Positions 1-5,849 of a DNA stretch of 14,440 nt are shown piece by piece. This DNA is from JBBQVO01 sp038211505 (GTDB taxonomy: Bacteria; Chloroflexota; Dehalococcoidia; DSTF01; JACRBR01). Both the position numbers and the translations under genes were made by a program. Under the pieces are notes generated by a model. The model worked only from the letters and a program-made list of their open reading frames with translations. It had not been told where the DNA came from and searched no databases. The first letter of the stretch is position 1, and each line of letters opens with the position of its first letter. The stretch lies in assembly GCA_038211505.1 (NCBI GenBank), contig JBBQVO010000078.1, positions 1 to 14,440 of the forward strand. Direction: 5' to 3'.

Positions 1-185
1 CGGTCTCGCGCGGCGCGATGCGTGCGGGAGGTCGCGGACCAATGTACGTCCTGGGAGTTCGAGAAGTCTTTTGTCATGCCGCAGACGCGGCAGGTGCCGA
101 CGCTGAGCTCGCCGCTCGGCGTGCTGATCATCCAGTGATGCGCGCAGATCGCAACGTCGCCGGCCGTAGGTTCCTGATCCTTCAT
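1..185 (-). CDS. Small HHW/CxxC putative zinc-binding protein (3' end outside window)
   Basis: The ATG at 185 opens a frame that stays open to the window edge, giving 61 residues; the C-terminus is missing. A good SD (AGGGAG) lies about 5 bases upstream of the ATG. The peptide has a Cys followed by a His-His-Trp motif (residues 15-18), then a Pro-Ser-Gly turn and a CRVCG CxxC motif (residues 33-37), then a Phe-Ser-Asn-Ser stretch. One Cys plus His-His and a CxxC pair suit a small zinc ribbon or knuckle. Similar short proteins with the pattern C-x-HHW...P-x-G...C-x-x-CG...F-x-N occur, from memory, in Chloroflexota and some Actinobacteria, without a known function. It is divergent from the methyltransferase at 549. 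The coding frame is well supported; zinc binding is inference, and no function is assigned. Confidence 0.65.
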   Translation of the reverse strand, partial: MKDQEPTAGDVAICAHHWMISTPSGELSVGTCRVCGMTKDFSNSQDVHWSATSRTHRAARD

Positions 186-226
186 GGAAACTCCCTGCCG
201 CCTGCATCGAACAGCGGCTCAATTCA

Positions 227-240
227 CGAATCCTGATTCG
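227..240. promoter_or_regulatory. Perfect dyad, possible operator for the small gene at 185
   Basis: CGAATC-CT-GATTCG is a perfect 6+2+6 inverted repeat centred about 48 bases upstream of the minus-strand ATG at 185. The position would suit a repressor site over the promoter or early transcript. A 6-bp dyad can arise by chance in a window of this size, so the case is weak. Confidence 0.25.
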
Positions 241-486
241 GCGGACGATGTGTTCAGCGCGGTTGTAGCACACGTTGCGGCGTGTCGTTTCTCAACGGGT
301 CGACGGCTGGCATGCGTCGAGGTCACGCCTGCGGCTGCGTCGAGATTGTGTTGGACTGTCCGAGGTGGCTGATCTCCAGTATAGCACGAATGCGACATAA
401 GTGCGGGAATATGTGACATCGGCGCAACGGCTGATCCAGTTTCCGGCAGCCGCGAATTGCCTTCCCCGCACGCGGTGTGGTACCTA

Positions 487-500
487 TGTCCCACGGGACA
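487..500. promoter_or_regulatory. Perfect dyad, possible operator for the methyltransferase operon
   Basis: TGTCCC-AC-GGGACA is a perfect 6+2+6 inverted repeat, 48 bases upstream of the GTG start at 549 and directly after a weak promoter candidate (TTGCCT 457-462, TACCTA 481-486). A two-base loop is too tight for a good RNA hairpin, so a DNA-binding site for a dimeric regulator is more likely than a transcript structure. The adjacent RHH-like protein at 1440 could be an autoregulator, but nothing in the sequence proves that link. Confidence 0.3.
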
Positions 501-548
501 ATACGTGGGTGCGCAGCGAATCACGTGGCGGCGGGAAGGACATCAGCC

Positions 549-1379
549 GTGTCCGAGCGGTTCCTCGACAAGTCATACGACGACTACCCGCGGATCGAGA
601 TTGCGTTTCAGATAGCGCTCGATAAGAGCTTGCATCCGCGCAGCCCTGAATTGCTCTACGACATGGTGTCGGATCTGCACCTGCCGGCCCAAGCGGACGT
701 GCTGGATCTTGGCTGCGGCGAGGGCCAGCAGTCTCTGCGGTTGGCGCGAGACCGAAGATTCTGCGTACTCGGCGTCGATCCGGTTGCGCGACACATCGTA
801 ATCGCGAGAGAGGCACTGGAACAGGCCGCCGAATCCAACGCCCACCTGCGCGAGCATGTCCGCTTCGAGATCGGCGCGGCAGAGGCGATTCCGGCGGCCG
901 ATGCGAGCATCGATCTGATCTGGTGCAAGGACGTGCTTGTGCACATCGAGGCGCTTGACCGCGCGCTCGCGGAGTGCCGTCGCGTTCTGCGTGGCGATGG
1001 CTTCATGCTGATCTATCACTCCGTCTTTTGGACGGACCGGATGAAACCGGGGGAGGCCGATCTGTTCGTCAGTCCGCCCGGCGTCTTCCAGACCAATCCG
1101 CAACGGGTGGAAGCGTCGTTTGCCGCCGCAGGTTTCCAGATCCAGAAATGTACCGAGCTCGCCAGTGAGTGGGGCGAGCACGAGGAAGAGCAAACCGGCG
1201 CAGTCGGCCGGCGACTCTTGCACACTGCTCGATTGCTGCGCGCGCCCGAACGCTACGTCGCGGAATTCGGGCAGTCCAACTACGACATCATGCTCGGCGA
1301 CTGTCTCTGGCACGTCAACCGCATGATCGGGAAGATGAGCCCGCGCATCTACCTGCTGAAGGTCGCAGATCCGACATAA
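549..1379 (+). CDS. Class I SAM-dependent methyltransferase
   Basis: The product is 276 residues. I chose the GTG at 549 because GGGAAGGA at 533-540 is a strong SD 8 bases before it; the ATG at 477 is in frame but has no SD and would cover the dyad at 487-500. The Rossmann motif I is VLDLGCGEGQ (residues 51-60), an acidic residue that would bind the SAM ribose is in GVDP (D77), and the stretch around residues 107-135 (AEAIPAADASIDLIWCKDVL) is the usual methyltransferase-11 post-motif region, where the D/S-I-D-L segment ends strand 4. The substrate cannot be told. The C-terminal third (from about residue 155) is rich in aromatic and acidic residues and likely forms the substrate lid. The RHH-like gene follows after 60 bases on the same strand, so the two are probably co-transcribed. 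Confidence 0.88.
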   Translation: MSERFLDKSYDDYPRIEIAFQIALDKSLHPRSPELLYDMVSDLHLPAQADVLDLGCGEGQQSLRLARDRRFCVLGVDPVARHIVIAREALEQAAESNAHLREHVRFEIGAAEAIPAADASIDLIWCKDVLVHIEALDRALAECRRVLRGDGFMLIYHSVFWTDRMKPGEADLFVSPPGVFQTNPQRVEASFAAAGFQIQKCTELASEWGEHEEEQTGAVGRRLLHTARLLRAPERYVAEFGQSNYDIMLGDCLWHVNRMIGKMSPRIYLLKVADPT

Positions 1380-1439
1380 CGCGATGGTTCGGCAGAGCAA
1401 GCGCGACCAAGCCCCGAGGATCGTAGAGGGGGAATTCAG

Positions 1440-1745
1440 ATGGCGGACACAACGGAGCCGAACGTCGTGGAACGCGTGCAGCTTGGCATTCGCATGGAGA
1501 AGCGGATGGTGAAGGTGCTCAAGGGCCTCGCCGAGTTCGAGGGCATCACGCTCGGGCAGCTCATGGAGAAGATCGTGCTGCATTCGTTCGAGCCGGTGCT
1601 TGGTCAGGAAGGCGAGATGTCCGCGAGCCCGCACGGCAAGCGCGCGCTGGCGGCGATCGCCGACCTCAAGCGCATCTACGGCATGGACGTCGATACGCAC
1701 GTCACGCGCACGTGGACGGTGCAGGACGCTGCCGACGCGGGCTAG
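1440..1745 (+). CDS. Small RHH-like protein, possible DNA-binding regulator
   Basis: This 101-residue protein starts at an ATG with a purine-rich SD (AGAGGGGGA) 8 bases upstream. Residues 11-50 read as a short strand (ERVQLGIRME), then a helix (KRMVKVLKGLAEFEG), then a turn with I-T-L-G, then a second helix (QLMEKIVLHSF). That strand-helix-helix order with a T-L-x-x-L-M/I turn is the ribbon-helix-helix layout. The C-terminal half (residues 62-92) contains a conserved-looking SPHGKRAL...LKRIYGMDVDTH segment that I cannot assign. It follows the methyltransferase by 60 bases and probably shares its transcript. It could be a transcription factor or an antitoxin-like protein, but no toxin gene is adjacent. 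Gene call strong, function moderate. Confidence 0.75.
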   Translation: MADTTEPNVVERVQLGIRMEKRMVKVLKGLAEFEGITLGQLMEKIVLHSFEPVLGQEGEMSASPHGKRALAAIADLKRIYGMDVDTHVTRTWTVQDAADAG

Positions 1746-1781
1746 CCCAACACCGGCGCCTCGCCCCTAAGTCGCGACATA

Positions 1782-1815
1782 AGAATCGCCCGCATCAATC
1801 GATGCGGGCGATTCT
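1782..1815. terminator. 15-bp perfect hairpin between convergent genes
   Basis: Arms 1782-1796 and 1801-1815 are perfectly complementary (15 bp) around a four-base AATC loop. It lies between the stop of the RHH-like gene (1745) and the stop of the ferredoxin gene on the other strand (1843), where a bidirectional terminator is expected. Neither strand has a proper T tract after the stem (CTCGTACTCG on plus, TTATGTCGC on minus), so termination may be weak or depend on another factor. Confidence 0.6.
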
Positions 1816-1842
1816 CGTACTCGTACATTCGTCGCGCGTCGG

Positions 1843-2049
1843 CTACTCGTCCTCGTCCGTGAGGTAGATGGCGCGCTCGGGGCAGTTCTCGACGGCCACC
1901 TTCGCCTTCTCGCGCAGATCCGCCGGCACGGTACCGTCGGGCGGGCGCGGGGTGGCGTAGCCGAACTCGTCGACCTTGAAGAGGCCCGGCGCCAGTGCGT
2001 AGCACCGGTTGTGGCCCTGACACTTCTCGCTGTCTACATGTACCTTCAT
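1843..2049 (-). CDS. Three-cysteine ferredoxin (3Fe-4S type), P450 partner
   Basis: The product is 68 residues. The ATG at 2049 overlaps the stop codon of the P450 gene as ATGA, so translation is probably coupled; there is no strong SD of its own. The cluster motif is C10-x2-H13-x2-C16 and a later C-P at residue 51, with His in place of the second Cys. This CxxHxxC...CP pattern is known for P450-associated ferredoxins of actinobacteria, which carry a 3Fe-4S cluster or a 4Fe-4S cluster with an unusual ligand. The C-terminus is acidic (DEDE), which suits docking to a basic partner face. It most likely passes electrons to the adjacent P450 in the cytoplasm. A longer in-frame start at 2154 lies wholly within the P450 gene and is unlikely. 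Confidence 0.9.
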   Translation of the reverse strand: MKVHVDSEKCQGHNRCYALAPGLFKVDEFGYATPRPPDGTVPADLREKAKVAVENCPERAIYLTDEDE

Positions 2050-3284
2050 GACGGCCAGATTACCGGCATCTTGCGCGGGCCGCGAACCTGACCGCCGGCC
2101 CACGTCACCGCGTTCGGGTCTTCGAGGCGGAAGTCCGGGATGCGCTTCAACCACTCTTCAATCGCCACCTTCATCTCCATCCGCGCCAGGTTCGATCCGG
2201 CGCAGCGGTGGATGCCGACGCCGAAGGCGATGTGCGGGTTCTTCTCGCGGTCGAGGAGCACCTCATCGGCGCGCTCGAACACGCGCGGGTCGCGGTTCGC
2301 CGCCGGGAAGTTCATCAGCACCTTCGACCCTTTCGGGATCGGGCAGCCGGCGTACTCCGTGTCCTCGGAGACTTCGCGCGCCATCGTCACGGGCGAGTAG
2401 GCCCGCAGCAGCTCTTCGATCGCGCTGTCGATCAGTTCCGGCTCGGCGATCAGCCGCGCGCGATCCTTCGGGTTCTCGGCGAGATGCCAGATGGCGGAGC
2501 CGATCGAGCTCCACGTCGTGTCGATGCCGGCGACCATGAGCAGGAAGCAGGTGCCGAGCACGTGCGGCTCCGGCACGGGCTCGCCATCGACGGTCGAGGT
2601 GAGCAGGTAGCTCAGGAGGTCGTCCTCCTTGAGGTTCTCCTTGCGCTCCTGGATGCGCTCGTTCATATAGGTGAAAATGCTGATCGCCGACGACTGCCGC
2701 AGCTCCGGGTCGGTGAGACCGAGCTCGAGGAAGCCGCGTACCCACTCGGTGAACGTGCCGGCCATGTCCTTCGGGATGCCGAGCATGTCGGCGATGACGC
2801 GCGGCGGGATCTGCTGCGCGTAGTCGGCGGCGCCATCGGCGCGGCCGTTGGCGATGAATGCATCGATCAGCTCGCCGCAGAGCTTGCGCGTCTCCGGCTC
2901 CCAGCGTGCGACGGCGGTCGCCGTGAACGGCGGCAGCAGCAGCTTGCGCGCCCACGTGTGCACGGGCGGGTCGGACGTGATCGGCGGCGCGCCGCCGTTG
3001 TACTGCGCGGCGTTGTTCACTTCGTCGGCGACGACTTCGCCCTCCACCTCGATCGGCTCGCCGAAGTCCGTGACGAGCACGTTCCGCGAAGAGAAGTGCT
3101 GAATGTCGCGCGCGATGTTGAAGAGATCCTCATACCGCGTCGGCATGAACGAACCGCCCCAACGATCGCTGTGGGCCATCGGGCACTTCTCGCGCACCTG
3201 ATCCCAGACGGGGAAGGGGTCTTTCTTGTATGAGGGGTCGAAGATATCGTAGTCGGTCGTCCAGTCTTTCACAGCCTCGGCCAT
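2046..3284 (-). CDS. Cytochrome P450
   Basis: This 412-residue soluble bacterial P450 has the normal length for its class. All signature motifs are intact: the I-helix AGIDTT at 252-257 with the acid-alcohol pair D255-T256, the K-helix ExxR at E291-R294, and the heme loop FGVGIHRCAG at 354-363 with the heme-ligand Cys at 361. A DPPVHTWAR motif at 105-113 is the usual C-helix region whose His and Arg contact a heme propionate. There is no N-terminal membrane segment. The ATG at 3284 has an SD (AGAAGGA) 8 bases upstream. The stop overlaps the ferredoxin start as ATGA, so the two form a two-gene operon in which the ferredoxin supplies electrons; a ferredoxin reductase must be encoded elsewhere. 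The substrate cannot be told from the sequence. Confidence 0.96.
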   Translation of the reverse strand: MAEAVKDWTTDYDIFDPSYKKDPFPVWDQVREKCPMAHSDRWGGSFMPTRYEDLFNIARDIQHFSSRNVLVTDFGEPIEVEGEVVADEVNNAAQYNGGAPPITSDPPVHTWARKLLLPPFTATAVARWEPETRKLCGELIDAFIANGRADGAADYAQQIPPRVIADMLGIPKDMAGTFTEWVRGFLELGLTDPELRQSSAISIFTYMNERIQERKENLKEDDLLSYLLTSTVDGEPVPEPHVLGTCFLLMVAGIDTTWSSIGSAIWHLAENPKDRARLIAEPELIDSAIEELLRAYSPVTMAREVSEDTEYAGCPIPKGSKVLMNFPAANRDPRVFERADEVLLDREKNPHIAFGVGIHRCAGSNLARMEMKVAIEEWLKRIPDFRLEDPNAVTWAGGQVRGPRKMPVIWPS

Positions 3285-3330
3285 CGCGCACGTCCTTCTC
3301 GGGTGTGTTGTCGTAATGCTATGTTCGGCC

Positions 3331-3347
3331 AGGTAGGTTGCTTACCT
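3331..3347. promoter_or_regulatory. Dyad AGGTA-N7-TACCT, possible operator of the P450 operon
   Basis: A 5+7+5 inverted repeat lies between the P450 start codon (3284) and the promoter candidate at 3359-3386, just downstream of the expected transcription start. A repressor bound there would block elongation, as with many TetR-family sites. No regulator gene is adjacent, and the arms are short. Confidence 0.3.
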
Positions 3348-3358
3348 TAGCGTTCACT

Positions 3359-3386
3359 AGAATACTATAGTTGGCGGCGTCCGCAA
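3359..3386 (-). promoter_or_regulatory. Candidate promoter of the P450-ferredoxin operon
   Basis: On the minus strand TTGCGG (3386-3381) and TATTCT (3364-3359) are 16 bases apart, in the one clearly AT-rich patch of this 200-base gap. The expected start of transcription is near 3351, giving a leader of about 65 bases. A TTGACA at 3427-3422 is also present but lacks a good -10 at normal spacing. Confidence 0.35.
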
Positions 3387-3484
3387 CAGGGGATTCCCAC
3401 TGAATTAATCGCAATTTGCACTGTCAACCGCACTTGGTTGGCGCCTGCGGGCCAGCATCGCGTCGTTGGCGTGGCTGCGAGATG

Positions 3485-3934
3485 CTACCGGACGGTGACG
3501 CCGATCGTGCGCACGACGCCTGAGTGGTTGCTCTGGCGAATCTCGATCTGGTAGTCGCCGGCCTCTTTGAAACGGATCAGCGCGTCGCCGATACCCAACC
3601 CCGGAATCTGAATCTGGGGACGTGGCACCGAGCTCTCGATCGCGTGGCGATCATCGAGCTTGGTCTCGATCGGGAACTGCTCGGCCCTGTCGCTGTCGAT
3701 GATCGCGGTGACGAACGCCGGAACCTTGCTGTCGACGTGAAGGTGGACGATCTTGTCGCGAGCGATGTCGAGGTGATCGGGCGCCAAGGTCGTGTCGTCG
3801 ACGGTGATCGTGACGACGGGCGCCGGACCGCCCTGGGCGTCGGCGCTCGTGTGGGCGAACTGCGACAAGACCATGAATGCGGTGACGATGACGATGACCA
3901 GCGCCGCGAGGGCGCCAATGGTGTACTTCAGCAC
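3485..3934 (-). CDS. Membrane-anchored cupredoxin-like protein lacking copper ligands
   Basis: The product is 149 residues from a GTG at 3934, with AAGGAG 11 bases upstream. Residues 7-24 are a hydrophobic helix (signal anchor), followed by a Ser/Ala/Gly linker, so the rest should face the outside. Residues 39-149 alternate strand-like segments (VVTITVDD, KIVHLHVDSK, ALIRFKEAGDYQIEI, VVRTIGVTV) in the order of a cupredoxin-type beta sandwich, including the A-G-D-Y-x-I-E/C turn typical of the last strands. The copper site is absent: there is no Cys, no Met after residue 21, and no His where the first ligand normally sits. It may be a structural or binding domain that lost the metal. It is 200 bases upstream of the P450 on the same strand; co-transcription is possible but not shown. 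The fold call is moderate. Confidence 0.7.
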   Translation of the reverse strand: MLKYTIGALAALVIVIVTAFMVLSQFAHTSADAQGGPAPVVTITVDDTTLAPDHLDIARDKIVHLHVDSKVPAFVTAIIDSDRAEQFPIETKLDDRHAIESSVPRPQIQIPGLGIGDALIRFKEAGDYQIEIRQSNHSGVVRTIGVTVR

Positions 3935-4002
3935 GTGGGAAGCCGCTCCTTGGAATCAACACTCGATCCGCGAAGGGCTCCCCAGCCTCCGGGCCGCGCA
4001 GG

Positions 4003-4036
4003 GGTATGATACCTGATCCAGCGCTAACCATAACAA
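4003..4036 (-). promoter_or_regulatory. Dyad and candidate promoter between cupredoxin-like and DipZ-like genes
   Basis: GGTAT-G-ATACC at 4003-4013 is a perfect odd dyad in the 183-base divergent gap. On the minus strand it contains TATCAT (4011-4006), five of six matches to a -10 box, with TTGTTA (4036-4031) 19 bases upstream. On the plus strand the same site reads TATGAT (4005-4010), also five of six, but without a matching -35. It could be a promoter, an operator, or both. Confidence 0.25.
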
Positions 4037-4117
4037 CGACGCAGCATGTACCTCGTATCTCTTCATCGAGCCGCGATAATCGTCGCTTGACGGTAGAATC
4101 AGCATCGAGGTGACGGC

Positions 4118-5125
4118 ATGGAAGAAGAGCAGGGGCCAGTACACGCGCCCGAGTTCCCGCCGCAGGCGACGTGGCTGCAGGGCGGTCCGCTGAAGATGGC
4201 GGAGCTGCGCGGCCGCCCCGTCCTGATCGACTTCTGGGACTACACGTGCATCAACTGCATCCACACACTGCCGTACGTGAACGAGTGGCATCGGCGTTAC
4301 GGGCCGCTCGGGCTGACGATCGTCGGTGTGCACACACCCGAGTTCTCGTTCGCGCGTGACGTTGGCAACGTCGCGAAGGCGGTGCGCGAGCATCACATCG
4401 AGTATCCGGTCGTGCTCGACAACGACTACGCTATCTGGCAGGCGTACACGAACCGCTACTGGCCGGCGAAGTATCTCGTCGACGGCAAGGGCTACCTGCG
4501 CGGCTATCACCACGGCGAAGGCGCGTATCGTGAGACGGAGGAGGCGCTGCAGGCGCTGCTGCGCGAGTCGTTTCCGGAGATCTTGCTGCCCGGCAGCATG
4601 GATCCCGTTCGCGATGAAGACGTTGCCGGCGCGGTCTGCTATCGCGTCACGCCGGAGCTCTACCTCGGCTATCAGCGCGGCCAGATCGGCAACGTCAAAG
4701 GCATCGAGATCGACAAGCCGTCAACGTATCGCGATCCCGGCAAGCACGCCGACGGCTTCATCTATCTCGATGGCGATTGGCTGCTATCGGGCGAGTATCT
4801 CGCTCGGCCAGCGGGGGCATCCGGCGAGAGCCGGCTCACCGTGCCGTACATGGCGAAGGATGTGAACCTCGTCATCCATCCGCCGACGTACGGCGGCGCG
4901 GCGACGATCAGCGTCGTGCAAGACCTTCGGCCGATCGCGGCCGAGGACGCGGGCGCGGACGTCGTCGTGGGCGATGCGACGTCCGTCGTCACTGTCGACG
5001 CGCCGAAGATGTACCGCCTCGTCGCCAACCGCGACATCGCCCGCCACGAGCTGACGCTCGCCACAACGTCCGACGGCGTCGCCATGTACGCCTTCACGTT
5101 CACATCCTGCGTCGTCGCCGATTGA
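4118..5125 (+). CDS. Soluble DipZ C-terminal-like thioredoxin-fold protein
   Basis: The product is 335 residues; the ATG at 4118 has GAGGTG 5 bases upstream. Residues 8-150 form a redoxin domain: WDYTCINCIH with the redox pair C44/C47, GVHTPEF at 70-76, and the cis-Pro region RYWPAKYL at 113-120. Residues about 175-330 match, by eye, the C-terminal beta-sandwich (carbohydrate-binding-module-like) domain of mycobacterial DipZ, including a Y-M/H-A-K-D-V-N segment at 244-250 and the final YAFTFTS strand. Unlike DipZ there is no CcdA-type membrane domain, and no signal peptide either, so the protein appears cytoplasmic. A thiol-disulfide exchange or peroxide-related role is likely; the substrate is unknown. 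The membrane protein gene follows 76 bases later on the same strand. Confidence 0.9.
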   Translation: MEEEQGPVHAPEFPPQATWLQGGPLKMAELRGRPVLIDFWDYTCINCIHTLPYVNEWHRRYGPLGLTIVGVHTPEFSFARDVGNVAKAVREHHIEYPVVLDNDYAIWQAYTNRYWPAKYLVDGKGYLRGYHHGEGAYRETEEALQALLRESFPEILLPGSMDPVRDEDVAGAVCYRVTPELYLGYQRGQIGNVKGIEIDKPSTYRDPGKHADGFIYLDGDWLLSGEYLARPAGASGESRLTVPYMAKDVNLVIHPPTYGGAATISVVQDLRPIAAEDAGADVVVGDATSVVTVDAPKMYRLVANRDIARHELTLATTSDGVAMYAFTFTSCVVAD

Positions 5126-5152
5126 TCCCATGGCTCGCATTTCGCGTATGCT
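5122..5152 (+). promoter_or_regulatory. Weak candidate promoter before the membrane protein gene
   Basis: TTGATC (5122-5127, overlapping the previous stop codon) and TATGCT (5147-5152) each match four of six consensus bases but are 19 apart, which is long. If real, it would let 5202-8080 be transcribed separately from the thioredoxin-like gene. Confidence 0.2.
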
Positions 5153-5201
5153 GCGTTCGTCAATCGACCCGTGACATCGCGTGCGACGAGGGGAGCTGCA
5201 G

Positions 5202-5849
5202 ATGGACGCAGGCAGCGGCAACCTGCAATCGGGTTTCGTGCTGGCGGCGATCGTCGTCGCAGTGCTCTTCGCCGACCGGATCGGGGGCCAGGAGCAACTC
5301 GCGCGGCGACTCTATCAGGTCGCCCTCGCCGTCACGCTCACGGCGGTCGCACTGTCGGCGACGGCCGCATTCGTACGGCCGCCCACGTATCCGAAAAGTG
5401 CCAACGGCTCATCGAGCTCGCTCGGCAGTTCATCGAGCTCCAGCGAGAACGAAGAGCAGTTGAAGTTTTTTCGCGACGTCGCAAATCGTGACACGGCCGC
5501 GAACGCGATCCATTTCGGCGCCGGGGCGGTCGGTGTCGTTCTCGGCATCGCCGCGCTGCGCCGGTTCCGCACCCTGGGGCTGGCGATTACCCTGGCCGGA
5601 GTGCTGCTGATTCTGTTCGGAGGCGTCCGGTCGGGCGTCGACAGCGGCAACCCGCTCAACTCCATCTTCTCTGCATACACGAGCGTCTTCAGTTCGGTGA
5701 TTGGTAGCGCATCGCGGACGGCGGACATCGCCCGATTCGGCGTCGCCGTCGGCGCTGCGATCGTGCTCGTCATGTTCGGACTGTGGCAGTACGATGCGAC
5801 GCGCCCCGACTCGGTCGCCGTCGCACGGCCCGAACCACCGTCTGCATGA
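5202..5849 (+). CDS. Five-helix membrane protein of unknown function
   Basis: The product is 215 residues. I chose the ATG at 5202 because GAGGGGAG lies 6 bases before it; an in-frame GTG at 5181 overlaps that SD region. Hydrophobic segments are at about 8-26, 38-58, 101-119, 124-142 and 177-196. Between helices 2 and 3 is a loop of about 40 residues with two runs of serine (69-73 and 76-81) followed by an acidic ENEE patch. Another hydrophilic, Ser-rich loop (143-175) separates helices 4 and 5. I recognise no family. Its stop codon overlaps the start of the next gene as ATGA, so it is probably made in step with the large toroid-like protein and may anchor or serve it. Gene call good, function unknown. 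Confidence 0.75.
   Translation: MDAGSGNLQSGFVLAAIVVAVLFADRIGGQEQLARRLYQVALAVTLTAVALSATAAFVRPPTYPKSANGSSSSLGSSSSSSENEEQLKFFRDVANRDTAANAIHFGAGAVGVVLGIAALRRFRTLGLAITLAGVLLILFGGVRSGVDSGNPLNSIFSAYTSVFSSVIGSASRTADIARFGVAVGAAIVLVMFGLWQYDATRPDSVAVARPEPPSA

Larger units (their letters stand above)
186..548. other. Divergent intergenic region with two short perfect dyads
   Basis: These 363 bases separate the small minus-strand gene at 185 from the plus-strand methyltransferase at 549. I see no convincing gene here; the short open frames lack SD sequences and recognisable motifs. It holds two perfect inverted repeats, CGAATC-CT-GATTCG at 227-240 and TGTCCC-AC-GGGACA at 487-500, one close to each divergent gene. 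Promoters for both genes must lie here. A weak candidate for the plus-strand gene is TTGCCT (457-462), 18 bases, then TACCTA (481-486), just before the second dyad. Confidence 0.5.

Noticed and set aside
219..524. Possible minus-strand gene of 101 codons in the left divergent gap
   Set aside because: No SD, no motif, mixed composition, and it covers both regulatory dyads; the gap is better read as regulatory.
573..1700. Long minus-strand open frame (375 codons) opposite the methyltransferase and RHH-like genes
   Set aside because: It is an antisense shadow typical of high-GC DNA: it spans two real genes and the gap between them, has no SD, and shows His/Arg-rich low-information composition.
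2208..3233. Plus-strand open frame of 341 codons opposite the P450
   Set aside because: The P450 on the minus strand has every family motif; this frame is Arg/Val/Gly-rich with no recognisable domain.
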